64,000 nt of DNA from Cupriavidus taiwanensis (GCF_900249755.1 NZ_LT976853.1:1085091-1149090); one strand, 5' to 3'; numbered from the stretch's first letter, positions 29,634 to 37,621 are shown. The notes: generated by a model not told the origin, from the letters alone. Numbers and translations: made by a program.

Positions 29634-32267
29634 TCAGGCGCGGCGGGCAGGCTGGCCCATCCAGTGGTGCACCAGGTCGACGGTGGCGCCGGTGGCAGCC
29701 TCGTCGCACTGCAGGACCAGCAGGTCGCCCGGCACCAGTTGGCCGAGGGCGGTTTCGATGGCGCTGGCGCGAGTGCCTTCGTCGATGATCTTGGTCACGC
29801 GCCGGCCTTCGTACAGGCCCTGCTTGAGCAGCGCGCGCGCTTCGGCGTCGGGCAGGGCGCGCTTGACGCTGCGGTCCTCGCACAGGAACACGCGGTCGAA
29901 ATGCTGGCCCAAGGCCTTGCCCTGGCGCACCAGGTCGTCGTCGCGGCGCTGCACGCCGGCGCCGTAGACCACCATGCGGCGCTCGGCCGGGAAGCGGTCC
30001 AGCGCGGCCGCCAGCGCTTCCAGCGCGGGGGCGTTGTGGGCATCGTCGACCACCACCGTGGCGCCGTTGCGCTCGAACATCGTAAAGCGGCCCGGCACGT
30101 CGACCTGGCCGACATCGAAGGTCACCACGCCGGCGCGGATCAGGTCATTGGAGATGCCCAGCGCCCAGCCGGCGGCGACCGCGGCCAGCACGTTCTCGAC
30201 CTGGAACGCGACGCGGCCGGCGTAGGTCAGCGGCACCGCGGCCACGTCGACCAGCGCGGTCTCGCTGCTGCCGGTGGCCAGCACGATCTTGCCTTCGCGC
30301 ACATACACCGCGCGCTTGCCGGCGGCGCGGTGCGACATGATCGCGGGCAGCTCGGGCGTCAGGCCGAAGAAGATCACGTCGCCGTCGCACAGCCCGGCCA
30401 TCTCGACCAGGCGTTCGTCGCGCGCGTTGAGCACGGCGGCGCCGTTCTGCAGCACCACGTCGACCTGCGTGCGCAGCACGTTGTACATGCGGTCTTCGTC
30501 TTCGACGTAATAGTCGCCGAGGTGGTCGGGCTGGTCGAAGTTGGTGACCACGCCGACCTGGCAGCGGTCATAGGCCAGGCCCTCGGACAGGATGCTGCCG
30601 CTGTCGTTCTCGAACACGGCGGCCTCGACCGCGCGGTTCATCAGGATGCGGTGACCGGCTTCCCAGTTGGCGCGGTCGCCGCTTTCGACCTGGCGGCGGT
30701 CGAGGTACAGGCCGTCGCTGCAGGCCAGCCCGGTATGCTTGCCCGACAGCTGCAGCAGGCGCGCCACCAGGCGCGCCACCACGGTCTTGCCGTTGGTGCC
30801 GGTCACGCCCACCACCGGGATGCGGCCCTGGTCGTCTTCCGACTCGGGGAACAGGTGGTTGACGATGGCGCGGCCCACCGGGCGCGGCGTGCCCTCGGCG
30901 GGCTTGATATGCATCAGCAGGCCGGGGCCGGCGTTGACTTCGACGATGGCGCCGCGCTGTTCGTGCAGCGGGCGCGAGATGTCCTCGGCCACCAGGTCGA
31001 CGCCGGCGATATCCAGCCCCACCACGCGCGCGGCCAGCGCGGCATGCGCGGCGACGCTGGGATGGACGCGGTCGGTGACGTCGAAGGCGACGTTGCCGTT
31101 GCGCTGGATCAGCACCGGGCGGCCTTCCGGCGGCACCGAGCTGCCGTCCATGCCCTGGCGCTTCAGTTCGAGCCGCGCGGCGGAATCGAGCCGCACGCGG
31201 TTGAGCGGGTGGTCCTCGGTGCTGCCGCGGCGCGGATCGGAATTGATCTGCAGCTCGATCAGCTCGTCGATGGTGGACTTGCCGTCGCCGACCACGCTGG
31301 CGGTCTCGCCCATGGCCGCGGCGACCAGGCGGCCGCCCACCACCAGCAGGCGGTGCTCGTTGCCGGGGATAAAGCGCTCGACGATGACGCCGCTGCCCTC
31401 GTCGAGGGCCACGCCGTAGGCGGTTTCGACTTCCTCGCGGGTCATCAGGTTGGTGAACACGCCGCGGCCATGGTTGCCGTCATAGGGCTTCACCACCACC
31501 GGCACGCCGATGTCCTCGGCGGCATCCCAGGCATCTTCGGGCGATTCGACCAGGCGGCCTTCCGGCACCGGCACGCCGCACGATTCCAGCAGGCTCTTGG
31601 TCAGGTCCTTGTCGCGCGAGATGCTCTCGGCGATCGCGCTGGTGCGGTCGGTCTCGGCGGTCCAGATGCGGCGCTGCCGCGCGCCGTAGCCGAGCTGCAC
31701 CAGGTTGCCGTCCGACAGGCGGATCGCGGGAATGTCGCGGTCGTCCGCGGCATCGACGATGCAGGCGGTGCTGGGGCCCAGGCAATGCTTGTCGACCAGG
31801 CGGCGCAGGTGGTCGACCGTCGCCGGGACGTCATAGGGACGGTCCTCGATCGCCGCCATCACCAGGTCGCGCGCGGCGAACAGGGCGGCGCGGGTGACTT
31901 CCTCGTGCCAGGCGCGCACGATCACCTTGTAGACGCCTCGCACCGGCGTTTCGCGCGCCTTGCCGAACCCGCCCGGCATGCCCGCCAGGTTTTGCAGCTC
32001 AAGCGTCACGTGTTCCAGGATATGGCCCGGCCAGGTGCCTTCCTTCAGCCGCTGCAGGAAGCCGCCGCGCTCGCCGATGCTGCAGCGATGCTCGATCAGC
32101 GATGGCAGCCAGGCCGACAGGCGCTCGTAGAACCCCGGAATCGTGTTGGAGGGAAAGTCCTCCAGTTCCCCGATATCGACCCATGCCTCCAGGACGGGCC
32201 GATATGTCCACATATTCGGGCCGCGCAGCGACATGACATCGAAAATCTCAATGTCCTTCTTTTTCAT
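29634..32267 (-). CDS. cphA': Cyanophycin synthetase paralogue with degenerate Mur-ligase motifs
   Basis: An 877-residue paralogue. Its N-domain is close to cyanobacterial CphA1 (SNTIPGFYERL, GGFLQRLKEGTWPGHILEH at about 68-86, GGFGKARET). The ATP-grasp is recognisable (VVVKPYDGNHGRGV near 257-270), but NAAPGFRMH is NAGPGLLMH (445-453) and the NLSTGG segment is missing. In the Mur-like domain the P-loop is TGTNGKTVV, ETARGG is replaced by ENDSGS, and DYAHNP by DDAHNAP, so arginine-adding activity is doubtful. It is the first gene after the divergent control region. Two adjacent cphA genes are known from C. necator; the separate job of this one is not established as far as I know. Confidence 0.88.
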   Translation of the reverse strand: MKKKDIEIFDVMSLRGPNMWTYRPVLEAWVDIGELEDFPSNTIPGFYERLSAWLPSLIEHRCSIGERGGFLQRLKEGTWPGHILEHVTLELQNLAGMPGGFGKARETPVRGVYKVIVRAWHEEVTRAALFAARDLVMAAIEDRPYDVPATVDHLRRLVDKHCLGPSTACIVDAADDRDIPAIRLSDGNLVQLGYGARQRRIWTAETDRTSAIAESISRDKDLTKSLLESCGVPVPEGRLVESPEDAWDAAEDIGVPVVVKPYDGNHGRGVFTNLMTREEVETAYGVALDEGSGVIVERFIPGNEHRLLVVGGRLVAAAMGETASVVGDGKSTIDELIELQINSDPRRGSTEDHPLNRVRLDSAARLELKRQGMDGSSVPPEGRPVLIQRNGNVAFDVTDRVHPSVAAHAALAARVVGLDIAGVDLVAEDISRPLHEQRGAIVEVNAGPGLLMHIKPAEGTPRPVGRAIVNHLFPESEDDQGRIPVVGVTGTNGKTVVARLVARLLQLSGKHTGLACSDGLYLDRRQVESGDRANWEAGHRILMNRAVEAAVFENDSGSILSEGLAYDRCQVGVVTNFDQPDHLGDYYVEDEDRMYNVLRTQVDVVLQNGAAVLNARDERLVEMAGLCDGDVIFFGLTPELPAIMSHRAAGKRAVYVREGKIVLATGSSETALVDVAAVPLTYAGRVAFQVENVLAAVAAGWALGISNDLIRAGVVTFDVGQVDVPGRFTMFERNGATVVVDDAHNAPALEALAAALDRFPAERRMVVYGAGVQRRDDDLVRQGKALGQHFDRVFLCEDRSVKRALPDAEARALLKQGLYEGRRVTKIIDEGTRASAIETALGQLVPGDLLVLQCDEAATGATVDLVHHWMGQPARRA

Positions 32268-32321
32268 TGAATTAGCTTGAGGCAGTGGGCGGAACGCCCG
32301 AGAAATGGAAGCCTAACCTTT

Positions 32322-32335
32322 CAGTAACGTTACAG
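32322..32335. promoter_or_regulatory. Palindrome CAGTAACGTTACAG between cphA' and the ABC transporter gene
   Basis: GTAACGTTAC (32324-32333) is a perfect 10-bp palindrome, extended by an outer C/G pair. It lies 55 bases before the cphA' start in the shared 237-bp region and is a candidate operator. No known regulator consensus was matched. Confidence 0.4.
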
Positions 32336-32410
32336 CACGAAGCGGGTTGACTTTCTTGGTGTAAAAGTGATTGTGCAATGCATCAGGGCACCGGGGCGTT
32401 CGTCGTTATG

Positions 32411-32416
32411 TATACT
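32411..32416 (+). promoter_or_regulatory. Putative -10 box for the ABC transporter-DUF1854 unit
   Basis: TATACT is preceded directly by TG. A start near 32423 would give a leader of about 80 bases. TTGACT at 32347-32352 is a possible -35 but has no good partner at the right distance. Confidence 0.35.
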
Positions 32417-32504
32417 GCGGGCGAATTCGCGGGCCGCCAGCGCGTGCCCGGCCTAAATTGTTTCAAGTTATGTCCGCAACCCCTGGACGCACGCCGCGCC
32501 ATCC

Positions 32505-34799
32505 ATGACCCAGTCCTCCCTGCCTGTCCCTACCGCCACTGCCGCCGATGAACCCTGGCGGGCTGAAGCCGGATCGTGGCTCCGACCCGGCGAAACCGTG
32601 CTGGCCGGACTGGCACTGGACCTCGACGCGAGGCTGCATTTTACCCAAGGGTGGCTGGTTGTGACGGACCAGCGCATCGTCGCCCGCGCCCCCGGCGAAA
32701 AAAATGTGCGGGAATGGAACATCGCCCCGGCGCTGCGCCTGTCGCATACCGACCATGCAGGGGTGGGCACGCTGGAACTGAGCGGCCCCGCCGGCCGGCT
32801 CGCCACCTGGCGATATACGCTTGGTTACAATCCCGCGGCCCTGCGGCTGGCGGACCAGTTCGAGGCCCAGCGCGACGCCGCCGCGTCACGCCCGGCCAGC
32901 GCGGCGGGCGAGGTGTTGTGCCCGACCTGCAAGGCGCCGCTGCCGCCGGACGAGGAACAGTGCCCGCAATGCAGCCGCGAGCTGGAAACGCCCCCGTCGA
33001 CCTGGGCGCTGCTGCGGCTGTGGCGCTTCGCGCGACCATACCGCTGGCAACTGCTGGGCGGCTTCCTGCTGACGCTGCTGTCGACCGCCGCCACGCTGGT
33101 GCCGCCGTACCTGACCATGCCGCTGATGGACAAGGTGCTGATTCCGTTCCAGAACGGCGTGCCGATCGACTACGGGCTGGTGCGCCTGTACCTGGCGGGG
33201 CTGCTTGGCGCGGCACTGGTGGCGTGGTCGCTGGGATGGGCGCGCACCTACCTGCTGGCACGGGTATCGGAGCGCATCGGCGCCGATCTGCGCACAACCA
33301 CCTATGAACATTTGCTGAAGCTGTCGCTCGAGTACTTCGGCGGCAAGCGCACCGGCGACCTGATGGCGCGCATCGGCTCGGAAAGCGATCGTATCTGCGT
33401 GTTCCTGTCGCTGCACCTGCTCGACTTTGCCACCGACGTGCTGATGATCCTGATGACGGCGGTGATCCTGGTATCGATCAACCCGTGGCTGGCGCTGGTG
33501 ACGCTGGTGCCGCTGCCGTTCATCGCCTGGATGATCCACCTGGTGCGCGACCGCCTGCGCCACGGTTTCGAGAAGATCGACCGGATCTGGTCGGAAATCA
33601 CCAACGTGCTGGCCGACACCATCCCCGGCATCCGCGTGGTCAAGGCGTTCGCCCAGGAAAAGCGCGAAGTGTCGCGCTTCCGCGAAGCCAACAAGCACAA
33701 CCTGGCGATCAACGACCGCGTCAATGCGGTCTGGTCGCTGTTCACGCCGACCGTGACGCTGCTGACCGAGATCGGGCTGCTGATCGTGTGGGTGTTCGGC
33801 ATCTGGCAGGTGTCGCACAGCGCCATCACGGTGGGCGTGCTGGTGGCGTTCCTGACCTATATCAGCCGCTTCTATACCCGGCTGGATTCGATGAGCCGGA
33901 TCGTGTCGGTGACGCAGAAGGCCGCCGCCGGCGCCAAGCGCATCTTCGACATCCTCGACCATGTGTCGAGCGTGCCCGAGCCGGTGCGGCCGGCCAAACT
34001 GGAACGGGTCGAGGGCGCCATCGACATGAGCGACCTGGGCTTCCGCTACGGCAACCGCGCGGTGATCCGCGGGCTGAATTTGTCAATCGCGCCGGGCGAG
34101 ATGATCGGGCTGGTCGGCCACAGCGGCTCGGGCAAGAGCACGCTGGTCAACCTGATCTGCCGCTTCTACGATGTTTCGGAAGGCGCGATCCGTGTCGACG
34201 GCGTCGATATCCGCTCGCTGCCGGTGTCGGAGTACCGCCGCCATATCGGCCTGGTGCTGCAGGAGCCGTTCCTGTTCTTCGGCACGATTGCCGACAATAT
34301 CGCCTACGGCAAGCCGGACGCCACGCGTGAAGAGATCATTGCCGCCGCGCGGGCCGCGCACGCGCATGAGTTCATCCTGCGGCTGCCGCACGGCTATGAC
34401 TCGCTGGTCGGTGAACGAGGCCAGGCGCTGTCGGGCGGCGAGCGCCAGCGCATCTCGATTGCGCGCGCGCTGCTGATCAACCCGCGCATCCTGATCATGG
34501 ACGAGGCCACCTCGTCGGTCGACACCGCCACCGAGAAGGAAATCCAGAAGGCGCTCGACAACCTGGTGCAGGGCCGTACCACCATCGCCATCGCGCACCG
34601 CCTGTCGACGCTGCGCAAGGCCGACCGGCTGGTGGTGATGGACCGCGGCCAGATCGTCGAAGTCGGCAGCCACGACGAACTGCTGCTGCGCGAAGGCGCG
34701 TACTACAAGCTTTACCAGGCGCAGGCGCGCAATGTCGACACCGAAGACGACGACGCCGAAGCGGCCATCGACATCCCGGAGACCGCCCATGCCCAATGA
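32505..34799 (+). CDS. Cyanophycin-locus ABC transporter, fused permease and ATPase with N-terminal PH-like and zinc-ribbon domains
   Basis: A 764-residue half-transporter of the exporter type. Residues 20-125 look like a bacterial PH-like domain (LHFTQGWLVVTDQRIVAR). A zinc ribbon follows with Cys139, Cys142, Cys153 and Cys156 (CPTC ... CPQC). Six hydrophobic segments span about 180-455. The ATPase has Walker A GHSGSGKST (538-546), signature LSGGE (642-646) and Walker B ILIMDEATSS (Asp666, Glu667). I remember relatives being named cyanophycin-metabolism-associated ABC transporter because of the shared locus. It is divergent from cphA' and overlaps the DUF1854 gene by 11 bases. The substrate is unknown; the N-terminal domains are unusual for exporters. 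Confidence 0.88.
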   Translation: MTQSSLPVPTATAADEPWRAEAGSWLRPGETVLAGLALDLDARLHFTQGWLVVTDQRIVARAPGEKNVREWNIAPALRLSHTDHAGVGTLELSGPAGRLATWRYTLGYNPAALRLADQFEAQRDAAASRPASAAGEVLCPTCKAPLPPDEEQCPQCSRELETPPSTWALLRLWRFARPYRWQLLGGFLLTLLSTAATLVPPYLTMPLMDKVLIPFQNGVPIDYGLVRLYLAGLLGAALVAWSLGWARTYLLARVSERIGADLRTTTYEHLLKLSLEYFGGKRTGDLMARIGSESDRICVFLSLHLLDFATDVLMILMTAVILVSINPWLALVTLVPLPFIAWMIHLVRDRLRHGFEKIDRIWSEITNVLADTIPGIRVVKAFAQEKREVSRFREANKHNLAINDRVNAVWSLFTPTVTLLTEIGLLIVWVFGIWQVSHSAITVGVLVAFLTYISRFYTRLDSMSRIVSVTQKAAAGAKRIFDILDHVSSVPEPVRPAKLERVEGAIDMSDLGFRYGNRAVIRGLNLSIAPGEMIGLVGHSGSGKSTLVNLICRFYDVSEGAIRVDGVDIRSLPVSEYRRHIGLVLQEPFLFFGTIADNIAYGKPDATREEIIAAARAAHAHEFILRLPHGYDSLVGERGQALSGGERQRISIARALLINPRILIMDEATSSVDTATEKEIQKALDNLVQGRTTIAIAHRLSTLRKADRLVVMDRGQIVEVGSHDELLLREGAYYKLYQAQARNVDTEDDDAEAAIDIPETAHAQ

Positions 34800-35280
34800 C
34801 CTCGCCGCCGCGACTACCCCCGTGTTCACGCTCGACCGCAATCCGTTCGGCCGCCTGGTACTGATTGCCGAGGACGGCACCGTCCATGAAGGCGTGGTGC
34901 CGGTGCGCGCCTTCCCGATCTCGGCGCCTCGGGGCGGCATCGGCATGATGAGCACCGACGGGCATGAGGTGGTATGGATTCCGCGGCTGGAAGACTTGCC
35001 GGTCGCCGAACGCGACATGATCGAAGCGGAGCTCGCCGCGCGCGAGTTCATGCCGGAAATCGAGCGGATCGTCGGTGTGTCGACCTACGCCACGCCCAGC
35101 GTGTGGACGGTGAAGACCGACCGCGGCCAGACCGACCTGGTGCTGCGCGGCGAAGAGGCGATCCGGCGCCTGGCCGGCAACACGCTGCTGATCTCGGACA
35201 CGCACGGCATCCACTACCTGATCCGCGACCTGATGGCGCTGGACAAGCACAGCCGCAAGATCCTCGATCGTTTCCTTTGA
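34789..35280 (+). CDS. DUF1854 family protein of the cyanophycin locus
   Basis: A 163-residue, probably soluble protein. It matches DUF1854 through FTLDRNPFGRLVLIAEDGTVHEGVVPVRAFPISAP, then GHEVVWIPRLEDLP and the conserved end LISDTHGIHYLIRDLMALDKHSRKILDRFL. There are no membrane segments or cysteines. The ATG at 34789 lies inside the end of the ABC transporter gene with GGAG upstream, so the two are translationally coupled and likely work together. Its biochemical role is unknown; an accessory or regulatory partner of the transporter is the simplest reading. Confidence 0.88.
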   Translation: MPNDLAAATTPVFTLDRNPFGRLVLIAEDGTVHEGVVPVRAFPISAPRGGIGMMSTDGHEVVWIPRLEDLPVAERDMIEAELAAREFMPEIERIVGVSTYATPSVWTVKTDRGQTDLVLRGEEAIRRLAGNTLLISDTHGIHYLIRDLMALDKHSRKILDRFL

Positions 35281-35288
35281 GGATTGGG

Positions 35289-35313
35289 GACGCGCAAGCC
35301 TGGCTTGCGCGTC
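35289..35313. terminator. Perfect 12-bp palindrome between convergent genes
   Basis: GACGCGCAAGCC, a central T, and GGCTTGCGCGTC form a perfect inverted repeat between the DUF1854 gene and the minus-strand gene ending at 35329. It probably acts as a bidirectional transcription stop, although no strong T run follows. Confidence 0.5.
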
Positions 35314-35328
35314 TGGCGAGCCGGGAGA

Positions 35329-35730
35329 TCAGTGCAGCAGCTCGGACGAATCGTCTTCGTCGTCCCAGTCGTCGTGCATTACCGGGACCTCGGGCGCCAT
35401 GTCGAACACCATCGAGTGATAGCGCACGCTGAACCACTCGCGAAACATCTTCAGCGAGAGCTCCTCGGGCCATGCCGAGTCGTCGAACCATTCGCCGAGC
35501 ATGAATTCGAAGAAATCCTGCCAGCGCTTCTCGACCCAGCGTACGGCGTTCTCGTGCGTGTCGGCCAGTTCCTCGGGCAGCAGGAACACGCTCTGGTCTT
35601 CGCGCACCTGCTCCAGCGTGAGGCCGGCGACGGGCTGGGGATCGACCGCCTGGATCCAGTCCAGGAACGGCTGTTCCGGAACCAGGGCGATCATCGAGCG
35701 GTTGATGGTGAAGCGGGGGTGGTCGGACAT
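35329..35730 (-). CDS. Conserved small protein of unknown function
   Basis: A 133-residue acidic protein, not recognised as a named family. Visible features are MSDHPRFTINRSMIALVPEQPFLDWIQAVDP at the start, a Trp/Phe-rich middle (VEKRWQDFFEFMLGEWFDDSAWP) and a strongly acidic C-terminus (HDDWDDEDDSSELLH). There is no signal peptide or membrane segment. The start at 35730 has GAAGG upstream; the open frame runs to 36048 but that part is antisense-like. It is convergent with the DUF1854 gene, and nothing ties it firmly to cyanophycin metabolism. Confidence 0.75.
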   Translation of the reverse strand: MSDHPRFTINRSMIALVPEQPFLDWIQAVDPQPVAGLTLEQVREDQSVFLLPEELADTHENAVRWVEKRWQDFFEFMLGEWFDDSAWPEELSLKMFREWFSVRYHSMVFDMAPEVPVMHDDWDDEDDSSELLH

Positions 35731-35830
35731 CGCGAAAGCCTTCAAGGACTGCAGCCGGGTATTGTAGTCCTTCGATTCCCGGATGTAGCGCCGGACCATC
35801 CCGTCGGGCACTTCACCGCCGCGACAGCGG

Positions 35831-36853
35831 CTACTGGTAGTCCAGCGTAAAGACCATCGAACTGGTGACGTTCCCGGGCGAAAGGGTGCCGCCGAGGCTG
35901 GCATAGCGGGCGCCGAAACGATAAGTGGCGGGTGTGTTGGCCTGGATGTTGCCCATGGCATTGCGCACCTGAAGCGGTACCGGCGCGGTGCCGCTGGCGT
36001 TGACGATCTGCACGCCGGCGCCGCTCGCCGCGCCGGCGGCCCCGGCATTGCTCAGGCCCAGGATGCCGGACGAAGCCGACTTGACTGGGGTGCCGGGGGC
36101 GCCGTCCAGCGTCATGCCGACGATGGCCGCGCTGTTGCAGGTCAGCTGTATGGCGAACGGCGTGTTGCCGCCGGAGCCCTGCGTTGCGAGGGTCTTGGCG
36201 CTGATCGCCGGCAGGCTGACGGTGGGGGGAGAGAGGACATTGCAGGCGATTTCGCGCGTGGCGATGGTGCCGGAGAATCCGATGTAGTTGGTGGCATTGC
36301 CGGTGCCTCCCAGTGCGCCATCCACCGAGCCGTTATAGACGCCGAAGCCAAAGCGGGTCTGGGCGGGGTCGAGGCTGCCGGGCGATATCGGCCCGGTCTT
36401 GACGAACTCGATGGTCACTGAAACGGAATAGGTCAGGTCGGCTTTGAGGGTGCCGAGGTTGGCCGAGCGGGTGTCGCACCAGATGCCCGACGCATTTGTC
36501 ATCGGCTGTCCGGCGGCATTGCGCAGGCGGATGCCGACGCCGGCTACACCGGTCGAATAGACACCCGGCAACACTTCGGTACCGGACCCGTAGTAGCACG
36601 AGACGATGGGCGCGCCAGGCACCACCCAGGGTGGCACGTTGGCGCAGGCGCCGCTGAACTGGTACTGGCGCACCGTTCCGGGGATGGTGCTGCCAACGGA
36701 CAGGTTGACCGCGACCGCCATGCTGTTGAGGGTCTGCAAATAGGGCATCGACGGGGTCGCAGTGCAGGTCGCATGGGCAAGGTGCGGGGCCGCGAAGCAC
36801 GCCAGCACGACGAGCCAGCGGCGCAGGATAGTGAAGAATTGTGTTCCGTTCAT
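35831..36853 (-). CDS. Fimbrial adhesin-like protein (FimH/tip-adhesin type)
   Basis: A 340-residue secreted protein. A signal peptide (about 1-28, AAPHLAHA) is followed by an N-terminal lectin-like half with several cysteines and a C-terminal pilin-like half (from about 200: REIACNVLSPPTVSLPAISAKTL ... FAIQLTC), ending in VTSSMVFTLDYQ, the alternating pattern of a chaperone-usher donor strand. No usher, chaperone or major pilin gene is nearby, so it is an orphan. Its codons use more A and T than its neighbours, which suggests acquisition by transfer. What it binds cannot be told. Confidence 0.8.
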   Translation of the reverse strand: MNGTQFFTILRRWLVVLACFAAPHLAHATCTATPSMPYLQTLNSMAVAVNLSVGSTIPGTVRQYQFSGACANVPPWVVPGAPIVSCYYGSGTEVLPGVYSTGVAGVGIRLRNAAGQPMTNASGIWCDTRSANLGTLKADLTYSVSVTIEFVKTGPISPGSLDPAQTRFGFGVYNGSVDGALGGTGNATNYIGFSGTIATREIACNVLSPPTVSLPAISAKTLATQGSGGNTPFAIQLTCNSAAIVGMTLDGAPGTPVKSASSGILGLSNAGAAGAASGAGVQIVNASGTAPVPLQVRNAMGNIQANTPATYRFGARYASLGGTLSPGNVTSSMVFTLDYQ

Positions 36854-37032
36854 AGCAGGGTCAGGGATGTGGCTTGCCTTGCGAAACTCCCGCGGCGCGG
36901 GAACCGGCCCATGACAACCAGCGGCATGCCTGTCAAAGTTCCTTGCTACGATAGGACCCGCACCCTCGTGAAGCGATAAGGCTTGGCCTATTTTGGGGTC
37001 GGAAAATTTCCCTCACCCGGGGGGGGCGCGGC

Positions 37033-37067
37033 AAAGAAAAAGCCCTCGGCCAGGGTGGACGAGGGCT
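37033..37067 (-). terminator. Intrinsic terminator, minus strand
   Basis: On the minus strand AGCCCTCG (37067-37060) pairs with CGAGGGCT (37048-37041), followed by TTTTCTTT. It lies about 130 bases beyond the tmRNA terminator and upstream of the fimbrial gene. Confidence 0.75.
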
Positions 37068-37194
37068 CGAAGTGGCAGCGGGCGAATCGCGGATCGCCCG
37101 CATCGCATCATGGGCCGGCGTGGCGGCCGCGGCATCCCCAAAACTGGGGATGGTGTTTTCTTCCTGCGCTTGTCCGGGATGGCGCCGGGCCAAG
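37068..37194 (-). other. Segment between two same-direction terminators, possible small transcript
   Basis: This 127-base stretch is part of a 409-base gap (36854-37262) without a recognised gene. It ends in its own terminator and holds the small inverted repeat ATCCCC-AAAACT-GGGGAT (37134-37151). No convincing short gene with a ribosome site or promoter was seen. It could encode a small RNA or be read-through backup for ssrA. Confidence 0.3.
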
Positions 37195-37229
37195 AAAAAA
37201 ACCCGCGCAGCCTGAGCTGTCGCGGGTTT
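37195..37229 (-). terminator. Intrinsic terminator of ssrA
   Basis: On the minus strand AAACCCGCG (37229-37221) pairs with CGCGGGTTT (37207-37199), followed by a T run. It lies 34 bases after the tmRNA 3' end. Confidence 0.85.
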
Positions 37230-37262
37230 CTGGTCCTGCTGATACTGCATCGGACTGAATAC

Positions 37263-37621
37263 TGGTGGAGCCGGCGGGAATCGAACCCGCGTCCGCAAGC
37301 CCTCCACAGAGAGTTCTACATACTTAGTTCTGTCATTTGATTTAACCGGCGCATCGCGGACGAACACGCTCTACGACGGCGAGTCACTAGGTTTTCGTCC
37401 CCGGCTTCGTGACCCTTCCGGAGCTTATCTGACGTAAATGACCTCGCGTGGTCTTGCGACCCTAGCCCGTCAGCGAGCCAGTGCGAGGACGGCGGCCCTT
37501 AGGCTGCCAGTGCGTAACGTTCGTCGTTAGCAGTTATTGCATTCCCATTGATTAACGAGGTGACGGGTCCTCGGTATGCCCTCCACTGCTTTGTAACCCA
37601 CGTCGAAACCAGGTCGGCCCC
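37263..37621 (-). ncRNA. ssrA: Transfer-messenger RNA (tmRNA)
   Basis: A 359-base tmRNA that rescues stalled ribosomes with SmpB. The 5' end GGGGCCG pairs with CGGCTCC near the 3' end, with one G-U, followed by ACCA. GGTTTCGACGTGGGT near the start and GGACGCGGGTTCGATTCCCGCC near the end form the tRNA-like part. The reading frame encodes the degradation tag ANDERYALAA followed by TAA, the tag expected in Ralstonia/Cupriavidus. Its 3' end lies next to its own terminator. The flanking gph gene is transcribed toward it. Confidence 0.97.

Noticed and set aside
27047..32270. Two plus-strand open frames of 858 and 989 codons opposite the cyanophycin synthetases
   Set aside because: Shadow frames, Ala/Gly/His/Val-rich, without family motifs; the minus-strand genes are full length with clear domains.
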